Part shown: piece by piece, positions 29,024-39,145 of the stretch
Layout of the letters: every line of letters starts with the position of its first letter
How positions within the stretch are numbered: the first letter of the stretch is position 1
From: Prolixibacteraceae bacterium
GTDB lineage: Bacteria; Bacteroidota; Bacteroidia; Bacteroidales; Prolixibacteraceae
NCBI GenBank assembly: GCA_019163175.1
Contig: JAFLKN010000046.1
Location: 1 to 64,000 of the forward strand
Direction of reading: 5' to 3'
DNA length: 64,000 bases
Notes under the pieces: model-generated
What the model was told of the DNA's origin: nothing
The model's database searches: none
The model's input: the letters and a program-made list of their open reading frames with translations, nothing else
Translations under genes and position numbers: made by a program

Positions 29024-31753
29024 ATGAGAAAATACAATTATATTTTTACATTCCTTATTATCCTGATCTGTTTTGTGTCTAAAGGTTGGGCCCAATCGGA
29101 TACAACAGTGGTGATTAAGGATATATCGAAAGGCAAAGTGAAAATTGCCTTTGGAGAACAGAACAAAGAAAATGTTTCTTCATCTGTTTCAACAATTCAG
29201 GGACAGGAACTTGTTAAAAGTTCGATGTCGAATTTCAGTTCTACATTGTATGGCAAACTACCCGGATTATTCGTAACTCAAGGTGGTGGCGAACCTGGTA
29301 AAGATTTGCCAACCTTGAGGTTAAGGGGGGCAAATACCAATGTTTTAGTTATTATTGATGGATTTGAACGGGATATGGCTTTCCTTTCGCCTGAAGAAGT
29401 TGAATCGGTAACAGTTTTGAAAGATGCTTCTGCATTGGCAATGTATGGAATGAAAGCTGCAAATGGCGTTTTGTTGATTACCACAAAACGCGGATTGAAC
29501 AAAAAGGGTGAAATTACATTTACAGTTCAGTCGGGACTACAGTCACCTGCAAAAACGATCGATGTTTTAGGAGCAAAGGATTACATGACCCTCTACAACA
29601 AAGCAGCAGCAAACGATGGATTACCTCAAAAGTATTCCGCGCAGGAAATTTCTCTGGCCGGAACTTCTCCACGTTATCCTGATGTGAATTGGAAAGAAAA
29701 AGTATTGAAAAACAGTTCCAATGTATCGAAAGCTAACCTTGCGGTGCAGGGGGGATCTGATTTTATCCAGTACTTCGTTAACCTGGGTTTTCTGTACAAC
29801 GATGGCATGTATTTGCCCAAGAATCCGGATATGAATTCAAATGCAAATCTTACCCGTGTTAATGTCAGGTCGAACATTGATGTAAACGTATCGAAGAATA
29901 CGAAATTCTCGATGGATTTGGCCGGAAGCATGAACAAAAGTGCAGCGCCAGCCTATTCTGTAGGCGAAATCTGGGATGCTATTTCTACTTTGCCACCAAA
30001 CGCATTTAACGTGTACAATCCGGATGGTAGCTATGGTGGAACTTCACTTTTGCTGAATAATCCGGTGGCCATGCTCGAAACTTCAGGAAGAAATAATTCG
30101 ATTGATAATTTCCTGAATGCAGGGTTCAAGCTAAACCAAAAGTTTGATTTCATTACAAAAGGTTTATCTGCAACTTTGGGTTATGTACTTGATAACGGAT
30201 CAAATAACTCCGACGGAAACTGGAGGTATTTTCAGGCTCGTCAAATTGCTCCCGGAACAGGTGATAAATACACGTATTATACCTACAGGCAACCAACAGC
30301 TTACAACATTTGGAGCAGTGCAAGCAGTGTTCGCAATACCACTGTAACTGCCGATGTGGAATACAATATGCCTGAAGTAAATGGCAGTAAACTCGATGTG
30401 CTGTTGCGCTATCAGGGCGACCGTCAATATTTGAGAAACTCCGATTTGTCGCCTTACCTTACCGCTAACTATGCAAGCCGTATTAATTACGCCTACAACC
30501 AGAAGTATTTAGTTGAATTCTCCGCCAGCTATTTTGGTTCCGACCAATATAAAGAAGGAAGTAAATATGGGTTTTTCCCATCGGCTTCTTTGGGTTGGGT
30601 ATTTTCAAACGAAAGTTTCATGCAGGAGAATAAAAATATTTCCTTTGGTAAAATCAGAGCATCATACGGTATAAACGGTTACAACAGGTATGTAAACGGA
30701 AGATATCCATACAATCAGTTTTATACCGGAGGAGGTTCATTTCCTCTTGGAACCGGCTGGAATATGTTTTATGGCGTTCAGCCCGGAATGTTGGCAAATC
30801 CCGATTTGAAATGGGAAATTTCCAAAAAGCTAAATGTTGGATTTGATCTCGAATTTAAAAACAACCTGACATTTGCCTTCGACTATTATCTGGATAAGCG
30901 AAGCGACGTGTTGAATATTAATTATAACCATCCTTCGGTTACAGGTGCAAATCTGCCATACGAAAACATTGGCATGATGACCAATTCAGGATTCGATTTA
31001 AAATTGGGATATACCTCAAAAGGAAAAACAGTTAATTGGTTTGCCGAATTGGTATGCTCATATTTCAACAATACCATCGACGAAATGGGCGAGTCGCTCT
31101 CAAAAGGAAATTTGAGCCACTTAAACCGTACCGGAAATTCTGTTTCATCCATTTATGGATACGAGGTAATTGGCAACTTTGCCAGCGCTGCCGATATTCA
31201 GTCATCTCCGATGCAAACATTTGGTGCAGTAAAAGTTGGCGATCTGAAATACAAAGATCAGAATGGCGATAAAATTATCGATTCGCGCGATGTGACAAAA
31301 ATTGGTGACCAGGTGGCCAATATTGATATGGGATTGCGTTTAGGCCTGAATTACAAAAATTTCGACCTTGAAGCACAATTACAGGGACAATTTAACCGCG
31401 ACCTTAATCTTTCATGGAATTCGCTTTACCAGCCTTTCCTGAGAGGCAATGCTGCCACCGAAATTGCTCTTGAAGAAGGATTCCCTACTCCAACTCTGTC
31501 GAACCTGAACAATTACCATACTTCGAGCTATTGGGTAAGAAGCGGCGATTTTGTGAAACTTCGCAACATCGAATTGGGCTATTCACTTCCCGAAAATTTG
31601 GTTCGAACAATGAAAATGGATCGTTTCCGGATTTTTGTTCGTGGCGTAAACCTTTTGGCAATCAGTAAATGGGAATACTCCGACCCTGAATTCACTTCAA
31701 TAGGTTATCCACCAATGAAAACATATTTCTTTGGTGCAAACATCACTTTTTAA
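29024..31753 (+). CDS. Short SusC-family transporter lacking the N-terminal carboxypeptidase-like domain (pair 3)
   Basis: 909 residues from the ATG at 29024 (a GTG at 29015 is in frame). After the signal peptide (YIFTFLIILICFVSKGWAQ) only about 25 residues precede the plug (SSSVSTIQGQELVKSSMSNF; VIIDGFERD; AANGVLLITTKRG), so the carboxypeptidase-regulatory-like domain present in nearly all SusC proteins is missing. The barrel is also shorter than in the two neighbours but ends normally (FFGANITF). It follows SusD-2 by 32 bases and has its own SusD, so it is likely a second import channel for a different product size. Confidence 0.92.
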   Translation: MRKYNYIFTFLIILICFVSKGWAQSDTTVVIKDISKGKVKIAFGEQNKENVSSSVSTIQGQELVKSSMSNFSSTLYGKLPGLFVTQGGGEPGKDLPTLRLRGANTNVLVIIDGFERDMAFLSPEEVESVTVLKDASALAMYGMKAANGVLLITTKRGLNKKGEITFTVQSGLQSPAKTIDVLGAKDYMTLYNKAAANDGLPQKYSAQEISLAGTSPRYPDVNWKEKVLKNSSNVSKANLAVQGGSDFIQYFVNLGFLYNDGMYLPKNPDMNSNANLTRVNVRSNIDVNVSKNTKFSMDLAGSMNKSAAPAYSVGEIWDAISTLPPNAFNVYNPDGSYGGTSLLLNNPVAMLETSGRNNSIDNFLNAGFKLNQKFDFITKGLSATLGYVLDNGSNNSDGNWRYFQARQIAPGTGDKYTYYTYRQPTAYNIWSSASSVRNTTVTADVEYNMPEVNGSKLDVLLRYQGDRQYLRNSDLSPYLTANYASRINYAYNQKYLVEFSASYFGSDQYKEGSKYGFFPSASLGWVFSNESFMQENKNISFGKIRASYGINGYNRYVNGRYPYNQFYTGGGSFPLGTGWNMFYGVQPGMLANPDLKWEISKKLNVGFDLEFKNNLTFAFDYYLDKRSDVLNINYNHPSVTGANLPYENIGMMTNSGFDLKLGYTSKGKTVNWFAELVCSYFNNTIDEMGESLSKGNLSHLNRTGNSVSSIYGYEVIGNFASAADIQSSPMQTFGAVKVGDLKYKDQNGDKIIDSRDVTKIGDQVANIDMGLRLGLNYKNFDLEAQLQGQFNRDLNLSWNSLYQPFLRGNAATEIALEEGFPTPTLSNLNNYHTSSYWVRSGDFVKLRNIELGYSLPENLVRTMKMDRFRIFVRGVNLLAISKWEYSDPEFTSIGYPPMKTYFFGANITF

Positions 31754-31779
31754 GCTTAAACAGATAAATTTTAACTGAT

Positions 31780-33480
31780 ATGAAGATAAATATTAAAATA
31801 TTGGCCATACTGGTTTCATTAGCTCTGTTTTTTACAGCGTGCCAGGAACTTGAAATGGAAAAAGATACAGGCATTACCGACGAATTGGTGTGGAATAATC
31901 CAACTTACATCGATAACTACATGGTCGATCTGATCAGCCTGATGCCCAATGGATTTAATCCTGAAGAGTTGGGACAAGGCTTGTTGTATTCCAATGTAAC
32001 CGATGAGAGCGAAAGTTCAAACCCAATTGGTGCAATACAGAACATGAACTCCGGAAACTGGAACTCTGTAAGCGGCGTTGAAAAAACATGGAATAGATAC
32101 TACAGTGGAATTTACAAAGTAAACCTGTTTCTCGATCAGGTAAAAAATGTAAAATACGAAACGTTTGAATCAGCAGCCCGTGCATTGTATCTTAAACGTC
32201 TGGAGTACTACAAATCCGAAGCACGTTTTCTCCGCTCTTTGTACTATTATGAATTGATTAAACGCTACGGAGGTGTTGTTCTGGTTGGAAACAGTGTCGC
32301 TAAAAACATCGACCAATTAGATAATGCTGAATTCAAGAAAGGACGTTCATCATTTACCGAATGTGCCGATTACATTCTTGCAGAATGCAACGCGCTTATT
32401 GATGCCAAAGCATTGCCATTACTCGACGATGGAGCCGATCAGGGTCGCCCGAACGGAACTGCTGTAAAAGCCTTGAAATGCAAAACGCTTGTTTTACTGA
32501 CAAGCCCGGTTTATAATAAAAATGTTACCGAAGGTTCTGCAACACAGTTAAATTACTGGAAAACCATTGCAACTGTTGCCCAGGAAATTGCCCTCGACCG
32601 CATTTTCTCTTTTGGTCCGTACGACAAATACGATGGCACCAGCCCCGAAGTGATTTTGGGTTACCGTCAGAAAAATCTTAATTTTCTTGAAACAGTGAAC
32701 TTCCCTGTTGGTTGCGAAGGTGTTAACCGCACCGGAAGTACCAATCCTTCTCAAAACCTGATTGATGCTTATCGTATGCTCAACGGCAAAAAAATCGATG
32801 AAGCCGGTTCGGGTTATGATCCTAAGAATCCTTATGCAGGAAGAGATAAACGCCTTTTGCAGACTGCAATTGTAAATAACAGCGACTGGAAAGAACGCAA
32901 TGTTCAGGCTCGGAAAATTGAGATATTCAGAGGAGGATTAGATGGAATGGACCGCGATAATGGCACGCGTACCGGGTACTATTTGCGTAAGTTTATTAAC
33001 CCAACGCTCGACCTTCGCCAGGGACAATCATCAAACCGCGAATGGCCTATCTTCAGGTTTGCCGATATAATTTTGATTTGGGCTGAAGCTGTAAACGAAC
33101 TAAATGGCCCTGCAACATTGGGAACATCGTATCTTACAGCAACGACTATCCTTAACCAAACCATAATTCGTCATGGTGGGCTTCCGGAAATACCACTTAG
33201 TGGCGTTTCGAAAGAACAACTTCGCGAACGGATTAAAGAAGAGCGTTTTATCGAACTGGCTTTTGAAGATCAGCGTGCATGGGATCTTCGTCGCTGGGGT
33301 TTGGCAAAAAGCGTACTCAATCAGCCTGTTTACAAAATGGAAGTAACCAAAAATGCTGATGGAACCTTCAACTACCAGAAAATAAAACTGGAAGACCGCT
33401 ATTTCGATGATCGGATGAATCTTTATCCTATTCCACAGCGTGACGTGAATAATGGGTTAACCCAGAATAGCGGCTGGTAA
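31780..33480 (+). CDS. SusD/RagB-family lipoprotein (pair 3)
   Basis: A 566-residue lipoprotein with lipobox FFTAC. The SusD signatures are present: SEARFLRSLYYYELIKRYGGV in the N-half and ERFIELAFEDQRAWDLRRWG in the C-half, with the closing NNGLTQNSGW. It lies 26 bases after the short susC and is its surface partner. Sequence drift from SusD-2 is large, so the pair is not a recent duplication. Confidence 0.95.
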   Translation: MKINIKILAILVSLALFFTACQELEMEKDTGITDELVWNNPTYIDNYMVDLISLMPNGFNPEELGQGLLYSNVTDESESSNPIGAIQNMNSGNWNSVSGVEKTWNRYYSGIYKVNLFLDQVKNVKYETFESAARALYLKRLEYYKSEARFLRSLYYYELIKRYGGVVLVGNSVAKNIDQLDNAEFKKGRSSFTECADYILAECNALIDAKALPLLDDGADQGRPNGTAVKALKCKTLVLLTSPVYNKNVTEGSATQLNYWKTIATVAQEIALDRIFSFGPYDKYDGTSPEVILGYRQKNLNFLETVNFPVGCEGVNRTGSTNPSQNLIDAYRMLNGKKIDEAGSGYDPKNPYAGRDKRLLQTAIVNNSDWKERNVQARKIEIFRGGLDGMDRDNGTRTGYYLRKFINPTLDLRQGQSSNREWPIFRFADIILIWAEAVNELNGPATLGTSYLTATTILNQTIIRHGGLPEIPLSGVSKEQLRERIKEERFIELAFEDQRAWDLRRWGLAKSVLNQPVYKMEVTKNADGTFNYQKIKLEDRYFDDRMNLYPIPQRDVNNGLTQNSGW

Positions 33481-33506
33481 AAGCATTTGCAAAAAATTAA
33501 ATCAAG

Positions 33507-36434
33507 ATGATTATGAAAAAATTACTTACAATCATATTGGCGATTTGCTCCGTTACTTTTGTTCGGGCACAGGCCGATTTTGTTCCCAAGTTTGATGGGA
33601 CAAAATATTACATGGTTATTTACGACGGGGCAGGTAACGAAAAAGTACTGAGCTATAAGTCTACTGCAGGATGGAACGAGGCAGTTTCTTACTCCAATTA
33701 TTTCGATGGTTCAAACTCACAGCTTTGGGTTTTTGAAACACCCGATCAACAGCCGGGTTACATTAATGTTCGCAATCTGGATGAATCACTGACCTCAAAA
33801 CACTTCCTGAAATCGTGGAGCTGGAATGCTTACCTTGAACCACAAAGTGGCGGACGTGAAGGCGATCAGGAGAAAGACCTTGAGTTGATATTCAGGTTTA
33901 AACATGTATTTGAAGGCTGGCAGGCTCTCGAAACTATTGAAAAACCCAGCGGGCTTTATGGTGTTGAATATACCCCCGGAGGCGATGCTTTAAATGTTAA
34001 TTCTAAAGGAGTAGCTTCGTTTGTTGGTGTAAAAACAACGTCGTTAACTAAGGCAAATGCTGCCATGAAAGTATTTAAACTCGTTGAGTTTAATCCAATG
34101 GCATTGTTTATTGGCGCAATCGAACGTGGCCAGCAGTTATACGATACCAAACCGAAAATTTCGGCAGCGGCTCGTGGCGATTTGTTTTATGTGTTGGAAA
34201 AAGCGCGCGAAACCCGTGTATTTGGAACTGAAGCACAAATGTTGGCTTTCCAGAAAACGATTGACGCCGCTACCGTTAAATTCATGAGTTTTTCTGAGTT
34301 AGATCAAAGTGTGGCCGATGCAAAAGTATTTATCAATGGGGCAGGTGCTGAAGAAACTGTAAAAGCTTCGTTCAATGCGGTTGTTACAAATTTGGAGAAA
34401 TTCCTAACCGGAACCAGTGTTGATTATACCAAGGTTGATGGACTGAAAGCTGATCTGGCTGCAGCAAAAAGCCTGGTAACTGCTATTGTTGAAGCAAAAA
34501 CATATCATTCAACATTGACTGGCGTTGACGATCCGAAAGTTGCTTCAGGAATGGTTGTTGCAATTGATAAAGCAAAAGCAGTGCTTGCTGACACTAAAAG
34601 TGTGGCAACCGACTTTAATAATTCGGTTTCTTATCTGGCAAAAATGAAGGAATTGATCATCGAAATTCTTTCAGCTAAAGCTTTAATTGCCAATACCAAA
34701 GATTTTGACGATGCCAAACAAGTGCTTACAGCCGACATCAATAAAATTGTGACCATTGCAAATACTTCGGCAACTACGCTTACCGAATTGACTGCCGCAG
34801 TTAAAAGCACGCAAAATGCCATTGTCACCTTTAAACGGGCTTTGGAAGCCGGCGACACAGTTGTTACTCTGAAAAATGCCGGGTTCGAAGATAATTTGAA
34901 AGATTGGGACATCAACTCGGATAATGCAGGTATTCCATACATCGAGAAAAAGGGTGTTGACGGTTCGAAAAGTATTTCGATCTGGAAAGGCGCTGATTAT
35001 CATGTCATGGTTTCGCAGTCGCTCAAAGGTTTGCCAAATGGCCGTTATCAGATTACTGTAATGGCTACTGTAAGCGAAACTGATGTAATTTCATTTTTTG
35101 CTGTAAGTGGATCAAATTCGGTGGAAAAGAAACTGGCTTTCGAAGAATGGACACATACAAAACGGACCATTGTTGTTGAAGTAGCCGATGGCACTCTTCA
35201 GTTTGGTGTAAAGGGATCGGGAACCGATAACCTTGTTTCTTCAGGAAGATGGGGCGTATTCGACAATTTTGAAATACGTTGGTTATCGCTTATCGCAGTA
35301 AACAATCCCGGATTCGAAAACGATCTGGCTGGCTGGACCAGCGATTCTGATTCACCAGGAATTCCATATATCCAGAAAGATGGCGTTGAAAAAAGCAAAA
35401 ATTTGGCGGTTTGGAAAGGGTCAGATTATCATGTTTCTACCTTTCAAACTTTAAATGTTCCAAACGGAAAATATAAAGTCAGTGTTTGGGCAAAAATCAG
35501 TGCAGCCGATAAAATTTCGCTTTTTGCCGAAAGTGGTACATCAAAAGCAGTAACTGTTTTCCCGGAGGGTGGTTCGGCTTATGCAAAAACTGCACTTGAG
35601 GTAAGTGTTACCGATGGAACGCTTAAATTCGGGTTTAAAGGTGCCGGTGCCGATAATCTGATCCCGGCCAATGTATGGGGGACGTTCGATAATTGGGAAG
35701 TAGTCAGAATTCCTGATGTTCCTTTAGTTAATCCTAATTTCGAAAGCGATTTTCTGGGTTGGGTTAAAAACTCCGATACCGACTGGATGCCATACATCGA
35801 GAAAAAAGGAGTTGAAGGTTCGAAAAGTGTTACCTTCTGGCAAGGTGTTGTACACCATGTAGCTCTTTCGCAGGCTCTTTCAGGAATTGCAAACGGAACA
35901 TATGATGTTAGTGCAATGACCCTCGCATCGAACGACAATAGTTACTTGCTTTTTGGCCAGAGTGGAGGAAAAGAAAATTCAACTTCATTACTTGTGTCAA
36001 GCGCGCTGGCAAAAAATAAAGTAACAGCTACCGTTTCTGATGGTACCCTAAGTTTTGGGATTAGAGGTAGTGGCGAAGGCAACATGGTTCCTGCAGGACA
36101 TTGGATTGTGTTTGATAATTTCGAGGTTAAACTGAAAACCATCACTCCTGAATATGTTCAGGTAAAAAGTGGGCAAACTTCAAATATGGTTACCGGATTA
36201 TCCCCCATTAAAGATGAAGTAACGATGAAATGGTGGCAAACTGACAATCTGATTCATGTGGATGCGACAGAAGTAATATCTTCAATGACAGTTTATTCGA
36301 TTACCGGATCAAAAATCATTGATATTCATCCGAATTCAACACAGGTTTCATTTCCTTCGTCGAAAGGTATTTATTTACTTCGCGTGAAATCAGGAAAAAA
36401 TACTGAATCAGTTCAAAAAATCGTAGTGAAATAG
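33507..36434 (+). CDS. Large modular surface protein with three tandem beta-sandwich modules and a T9SS tail
   Basis: 975 residues; signal peptide (LLTIILAICSVTFVRA). Residues about 22-195 look like a ricin-type beta-trefoil (KYYMVIYDGAGNEKVLSY, SQLWVFETPDQQPG). About 200-445 is a helical, Ala/Lys-rich stalk with FIVAR-like units. Three copies of a roughly 140-residue sandwich follow, starting near 454, 597 and 738; each begins with a PGFEND.L.GW-like motif, contains IPYIEK.GVEGSK, an aromatic W.G.DYH and ends in WGVFDNFE. A T9SS-type sorting domain closes the protein (about 895-975, VYSITGSKII; GIYLLRVKSGKN). No catalytic motif is seen. The position after SusD suggests a multivalent glycan-binding protein, as SGBPs are, but secreted by T9SS. 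Confidence 0.75.
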   Translation: MIMKKLLTIILAICSVTFVRAQADFVPKFDGTKYYMVIYDGAGNEKVLSYKSTAGWNEAVSYSNYFDGSNSQLWVFETPDQQPGYINVRNLDESLTSKHFLKSWSWNAYLEPQSGGREGDQEKDLELIFRFKHVFEGWQALETIEKPSGLYGVEYTPGGDALNVNSKGVASFVGVKTTSLTKANAAMKVFKLVEFNPMALFIGAIERGQQLYDTKPKISAAARGDLFYVLEKARETRVFGTEAQMLAFQKTIDAATVKFMSFSELDQSVADAKVFINGAGAEETVKASFNAVVTNLEKFLTGTSVDYTKVDGLKADLAAAKSLVTAIVEAKTYHSTLTGVDDPKVASGMVVAIDKAKAVLADTKSVATDFNNSVSYLAKMKELIIEILSAKALIANTKDFDDAKQVLTADINKIVTIANTSATTLTELTAAVKSTQNAIVTFKRALEAGDTVVTLKNAGFEDNLKDWDINSDNAGIPYIEKKGVDGSKSISIWKGADYHVMVSQSLKGLPNGRYQITVMATVSETDVISFFAVSGSNSVEKKLAFEEWTHTKRTIVVEVADGTLQFGVKGSGTDNLVSSGRWGVFDNFEIRWLSLIAVNNPGFENDLAGWTSDSDSPGIPYIQKDGVEKSKNLAVWKGSDYHVSTFQTLNVPNGKYKVSVWAKISAADKISLFAESGTSKAVTVFPEGGSAYAKTALEVSVTDGTLKFGFKGAGADNLIPANVWGTFDNWEVVRIPDVPLVNPNFESDFLGWVKNSDTDWMPYIEKKGVEGSKSVTFWQGVVHHVALSQALSGIANGTYDVSAMTLASNDNSYLLFGQSGGKENSTSLLVSSALAKNKVTATVSDGTLSFGIRGSGEGNMVPAGHWIVFDNFEVKLKTITPEYVQVKSGQTSNMVTGLSPIKDEVTMKWWQTDNLIHVDATEVISSMTVYSITGSKIIDIHPNSTQVSFPSSKGIYLLRVKSGKNTESVQKIVVK

Positions 36435-36459
36435 TTTTTAATTAGGTATTGTTAAGTTT

Positions 36460-36493
36460 GGAAGTCTCCTCATTTCGGGGAGATTTCCAAAAT
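36460..36493 (+). terminator. Probable terminator after the SusCD/binding-protein block
   Basis: Bases 36460-36469 pair with 36479-36488 (10 pairs with one G-T wobble) around a 9-base loop, followed by AAAATTTT. The T-run is short, so termination may be partial, giving lower expression of the downstream enzyme genes. Confidence 0.6.
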
Positions 36494-36567
36494 TTTATCT
36501 TCTGCTAACGTTATCAGCTAACCCAACTTTTTGCGATTTTATCTGCCTGAAAAACTAATCCTTTTTA

Positions 36568-39141
36568 ATGAAAAAACTGCTAGATTCTCTTTTTATCATT
36601 CTCCTGATATTTTGGGGTAGTACTGTTTTACATGCTCAACCAGGAGGAATTTCGCCTTACATAAGCTATCCCTTTACAAATAATCAGGTTAAAGATGAAC
36701 CCGGAAATTCACAGCTTTTCCTCCGCAAAGGAGCAAATCTGGTGAACGATTCCGAAAGAGGAACTGTGCTTCGCTTTAAAGCTTCGGAAAAAAGCTATGC
36801 CGTTTTTAATAAACAATTCCTGAAAAGTGATACCTGTACTTTTTCGTTTTACTTTTTTTGGGAAGATGCAGGTGCAACAAACTGGCATCAACTTCTCGAA
36901 CTGTTCAACTTTAAAACTCAATCGAATATTTTTCTGTGTTCCTCGAACAGTTGGGACAACAAATTCTCTTTTCTTAGCGATTGCCGCGAATTTAAAAGTT
37001 ATGAAGGTGTTTATGGACAGATTTTACCCCGAAACAAATGGGTTCATTTGGCCATGACATTAAAAAATAAAGATTGCCGCCTTTACATTGATGGAGTGGA
37101 GGCCGGACGAAATACGCTCATGTTTACACCATCTGTAGTGAAAGGCGACTCTCTTTTTCTTGCCGGAAATCCATATCGTTCCGACAATTTTTATATCACT
37201 GCAAAATACGACGACATTAAATATTTCAGCGAAGCGCTTACTTCGAATCAGATTAAAGCAGTAGCAAATGGAAATGCTATTTTGCCTGATAAAGAATATT
37301 CCACATCATGGGAGCCAACCGGAAATCCGATTGAACTCACCATCGATTTAACAAACAGAAAACAGACCATCCAGAACTTTGGATCTTCCGATGGCTGGAA
37401 TACCGAAATAATCGGGAAATACTGGCCCGAATCCAAAAAAGAAAAATTAGCCGAATTAATTTTCAGCGCCGAGAAAGATGCTTCCGGCAACCCAAAAGGA
37501 ATTGGGCTTTCGTCCTGGCGTTTTAATATTGGCGCCGGTACTGCGGAGCAGGGTGAAGCCAGCCGGATTTCACATGAGTCGAGGCGGACAGAAGGTTTCC
37601 TGAATGCCGACGGTACTTACAACTGGGAAAAACAGAAGGGACAACAATGGTTCCTGAAAAAAGCAGCAACTACATACAATATCAATCATATCATTGGCTG
37701 GCAGAACAGTCCGCCGGTACCTTACACCAAAGGCAATTTGGGTTTTCGCGAGTTTGGTTCGCCCATGGAAACCATTCTGAAATCGGAATACTTCGACGAT
37801 TTTGGGCGTTTCTTGGCCGTTGTGAGCGAGCATTTTGACAAGGAAGGGATTCATTTGGATTACATCAGCCCACTTAATGAGCCACAATATCCTTGGTCAC
37901 CTGATCAATCGGGAGGAACAGTCAGTCAAGAAGGAACTCCGTGGACCAACCAGAATATTTTCGATGTTGTTTCGGCAATCCACACCGAATTTGCGAAACG
38001 CAATGTTTCTACCAAATTGTTTATTACCGAGGCTGGTACAATTTCCCACTTACTTAAAGGAACAGGGCCATCAGAGAATCAGCTCTATAAATTCTGGAAT
38101 TCAAACTCTTCAACCTATTTGAGCAGCAAATCTTCATTTGCGCCAATTGTGTCGTACCACAGTTATTGGAACGACTACGGTAATCTGATGATTAACGAGC
38201 GGACAGAATTATTTAATCGCGCGCAGCAATTGTATCCGGTGCCCGAACTTTGGCAAACCGAGTACTCTTTCATGGGAAATGGATACCGATACGGATATCC
38301 TTCCACGCACAAACTTTCCGAAATCGAATGTGCGCTTCCCCTGGCCCGGATTATAATGGCCGACTTAAATTTTGCCAACACCACCGCCTGGCAATGGTGG
38401 ACAACTTTTGAACAAGGTAAATTTGAGGGAGAAACCAGGTTTACCCTCATTGAAGCTTTTACCAATAAAGAAAAAACCGATGGCGCTTATCACCTGAATA
38501 AATTGTTTTACGGGTTCGGTAATTTCTCCCATTTCATCCGCCCCGGAATGATCAGGCTCGGGACTTCGCGTGCTGATAATGTTTCAACTCTCGACGAAAC
38601 CAATACCGTAATGTTCTCGGCCTATACGAATAAAGAAGAAAACAAAATGGTGCTGGTTGCCTTAAACCAAACCAATGAAGCAAAGCAATTTACCATCAAC
38701 CTCAAGAATTCAGGAAATAAATCGGTTAAAAACAGTTTGCTTTTTCTGACCGATGATTTTAATAACCTGGCAAAACAAGACCGGAATTGGGCTGATGGTA
38801 AATTTGTTATTCCGGCAAAATCAATTGTAACAATTACCGCAGATCTTTCAATCGGAACTTCGGTTTTTAATACTGAAGCAAAACCTGATGATTACAAAGC
38901 TTTTTATGATGGTTCAAGCGATCAAATACGAATAGAAGCTATTGGTGATAATTCGATTTCTTCAGTTCAGTTATTTTCACTTTCAGGAATGAAATTATAC
39001 CATCAGGATAAAACGGGCTCAACAAGTTTGGCTCAAATCCCTGCTTCGGGTCTGGTAAATGGTGTTTATCTGATTTATCTAAAAGGAAAGACAGGTAGAT
39101 ACACTCAAAAAGTAGTTGTTTCGCGAAACGATAAAAATTAA
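36568..39141 (+). CDS. LamG-GH30 glycoside hydrolase with T9SS sorting tail
   Basis: 857 residues; signal peptide (LFIILLIFWGSTVLHAQ). Residues about 35-235 form a LamG/concanavalin-like sandwich (RNKWVHLAMTLKNKDCRLYIDGVEAG). The TIM barrel and its side sandwich, about 255-775, match GH30, in the clade that includes endo-beta-1,6-galactanases (QNFGSSDGWN, GLSSWRFNIGAG). Acid/base is Glu438 (SPLNEPQYPW) and nucleophile Glu565 (LWQTEYSF). The end is a T9SS C-terminal domain (VQLFSLSGMKLYH, VNGVYLIYLKGK). As a cell-surface endo-enzyme it probably makes the first cuts. It is followed directly by a second, smaller GH30 of the same clade. Confidence 0.88.
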   Translation: MKKLLDSLFIILLIFWGSTVLHAQPGGISPYISYPFTNNQVKDEPGNSQLFLRKGANLVNDSERGTVLRFKASEKSYAVFNKQFLKSDTCTFSFYFFWEDAGATNWHQLLELFNFKTQSNIFLCSSNSWDNKFSFLSDCREFKSYEGVYGQILPRNKWVHLAMTLKNKDCRLYIDGVEAGRNTLMFTPSVVKGDSLFLAGNPYRSDNFYITAKYDDIKYFSEALTSNQIKAVANGNAILPDKEYSTSWEPTGNPIELTIDLTNRKQTIQNFGSSDGWNTEIIGKYWPESKKEKLAELIFSAEKDASGNPKGIGLSSWRFNIGAGTAEQGEASRISHESRRTEGFLNADGTYNWEKQKGQQWFLKKAATTYNINHIIGWQNSPPVPYTKGNLGFREFGSPMETILKSEYFDDFGRFLAVVSEHFDKEGIHLDYISPLNEPQYPWSPDQSGGTVSQEGTPWTNQNIFDVVSAIHTEFAKRNVSTKLFITEAGTISHLLKGTGPSENQLYKFWNSNSSTYLSSKSSFAPIVSYHSYWNDYGNLMINERTELFNRAQQLYPVPELWQTEYSFMGNGYRYGYPSTHKLSEIECALPLARIIMADLNFANTTAWQWWTTFEQGKFEGETRFTLIEAFTNKEKTDGAYHLNKLFYGFGNFSHFIRPGMIRLGTSRADNVSTLDETNTVMFSAYTNKEENKMVLVALNQTNEAKQFTINLKNSGNKSVKNSLLFLTDDFNNLAKQDRNWADGKFVIPAKSIVTITADLSIGTSVFNTEAKPDDYKAFYDGSSDQIRIEAIGDNSISSVQLFSLSGMKLYHQDKTGSTSLAQIPASGLVNGVYLIYLKGKTGRYTQKVVVSRNDKN

Positions 39142-39145
39142 CGAC

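Noticed and set aside
34860-36140. Tandem repeats in the modular protein, considered as a DNA repeat array or CRISPR
   Set aside because: Units are about 420 bases, in frame and diverged at synonymous sites; they are protein module duplications.
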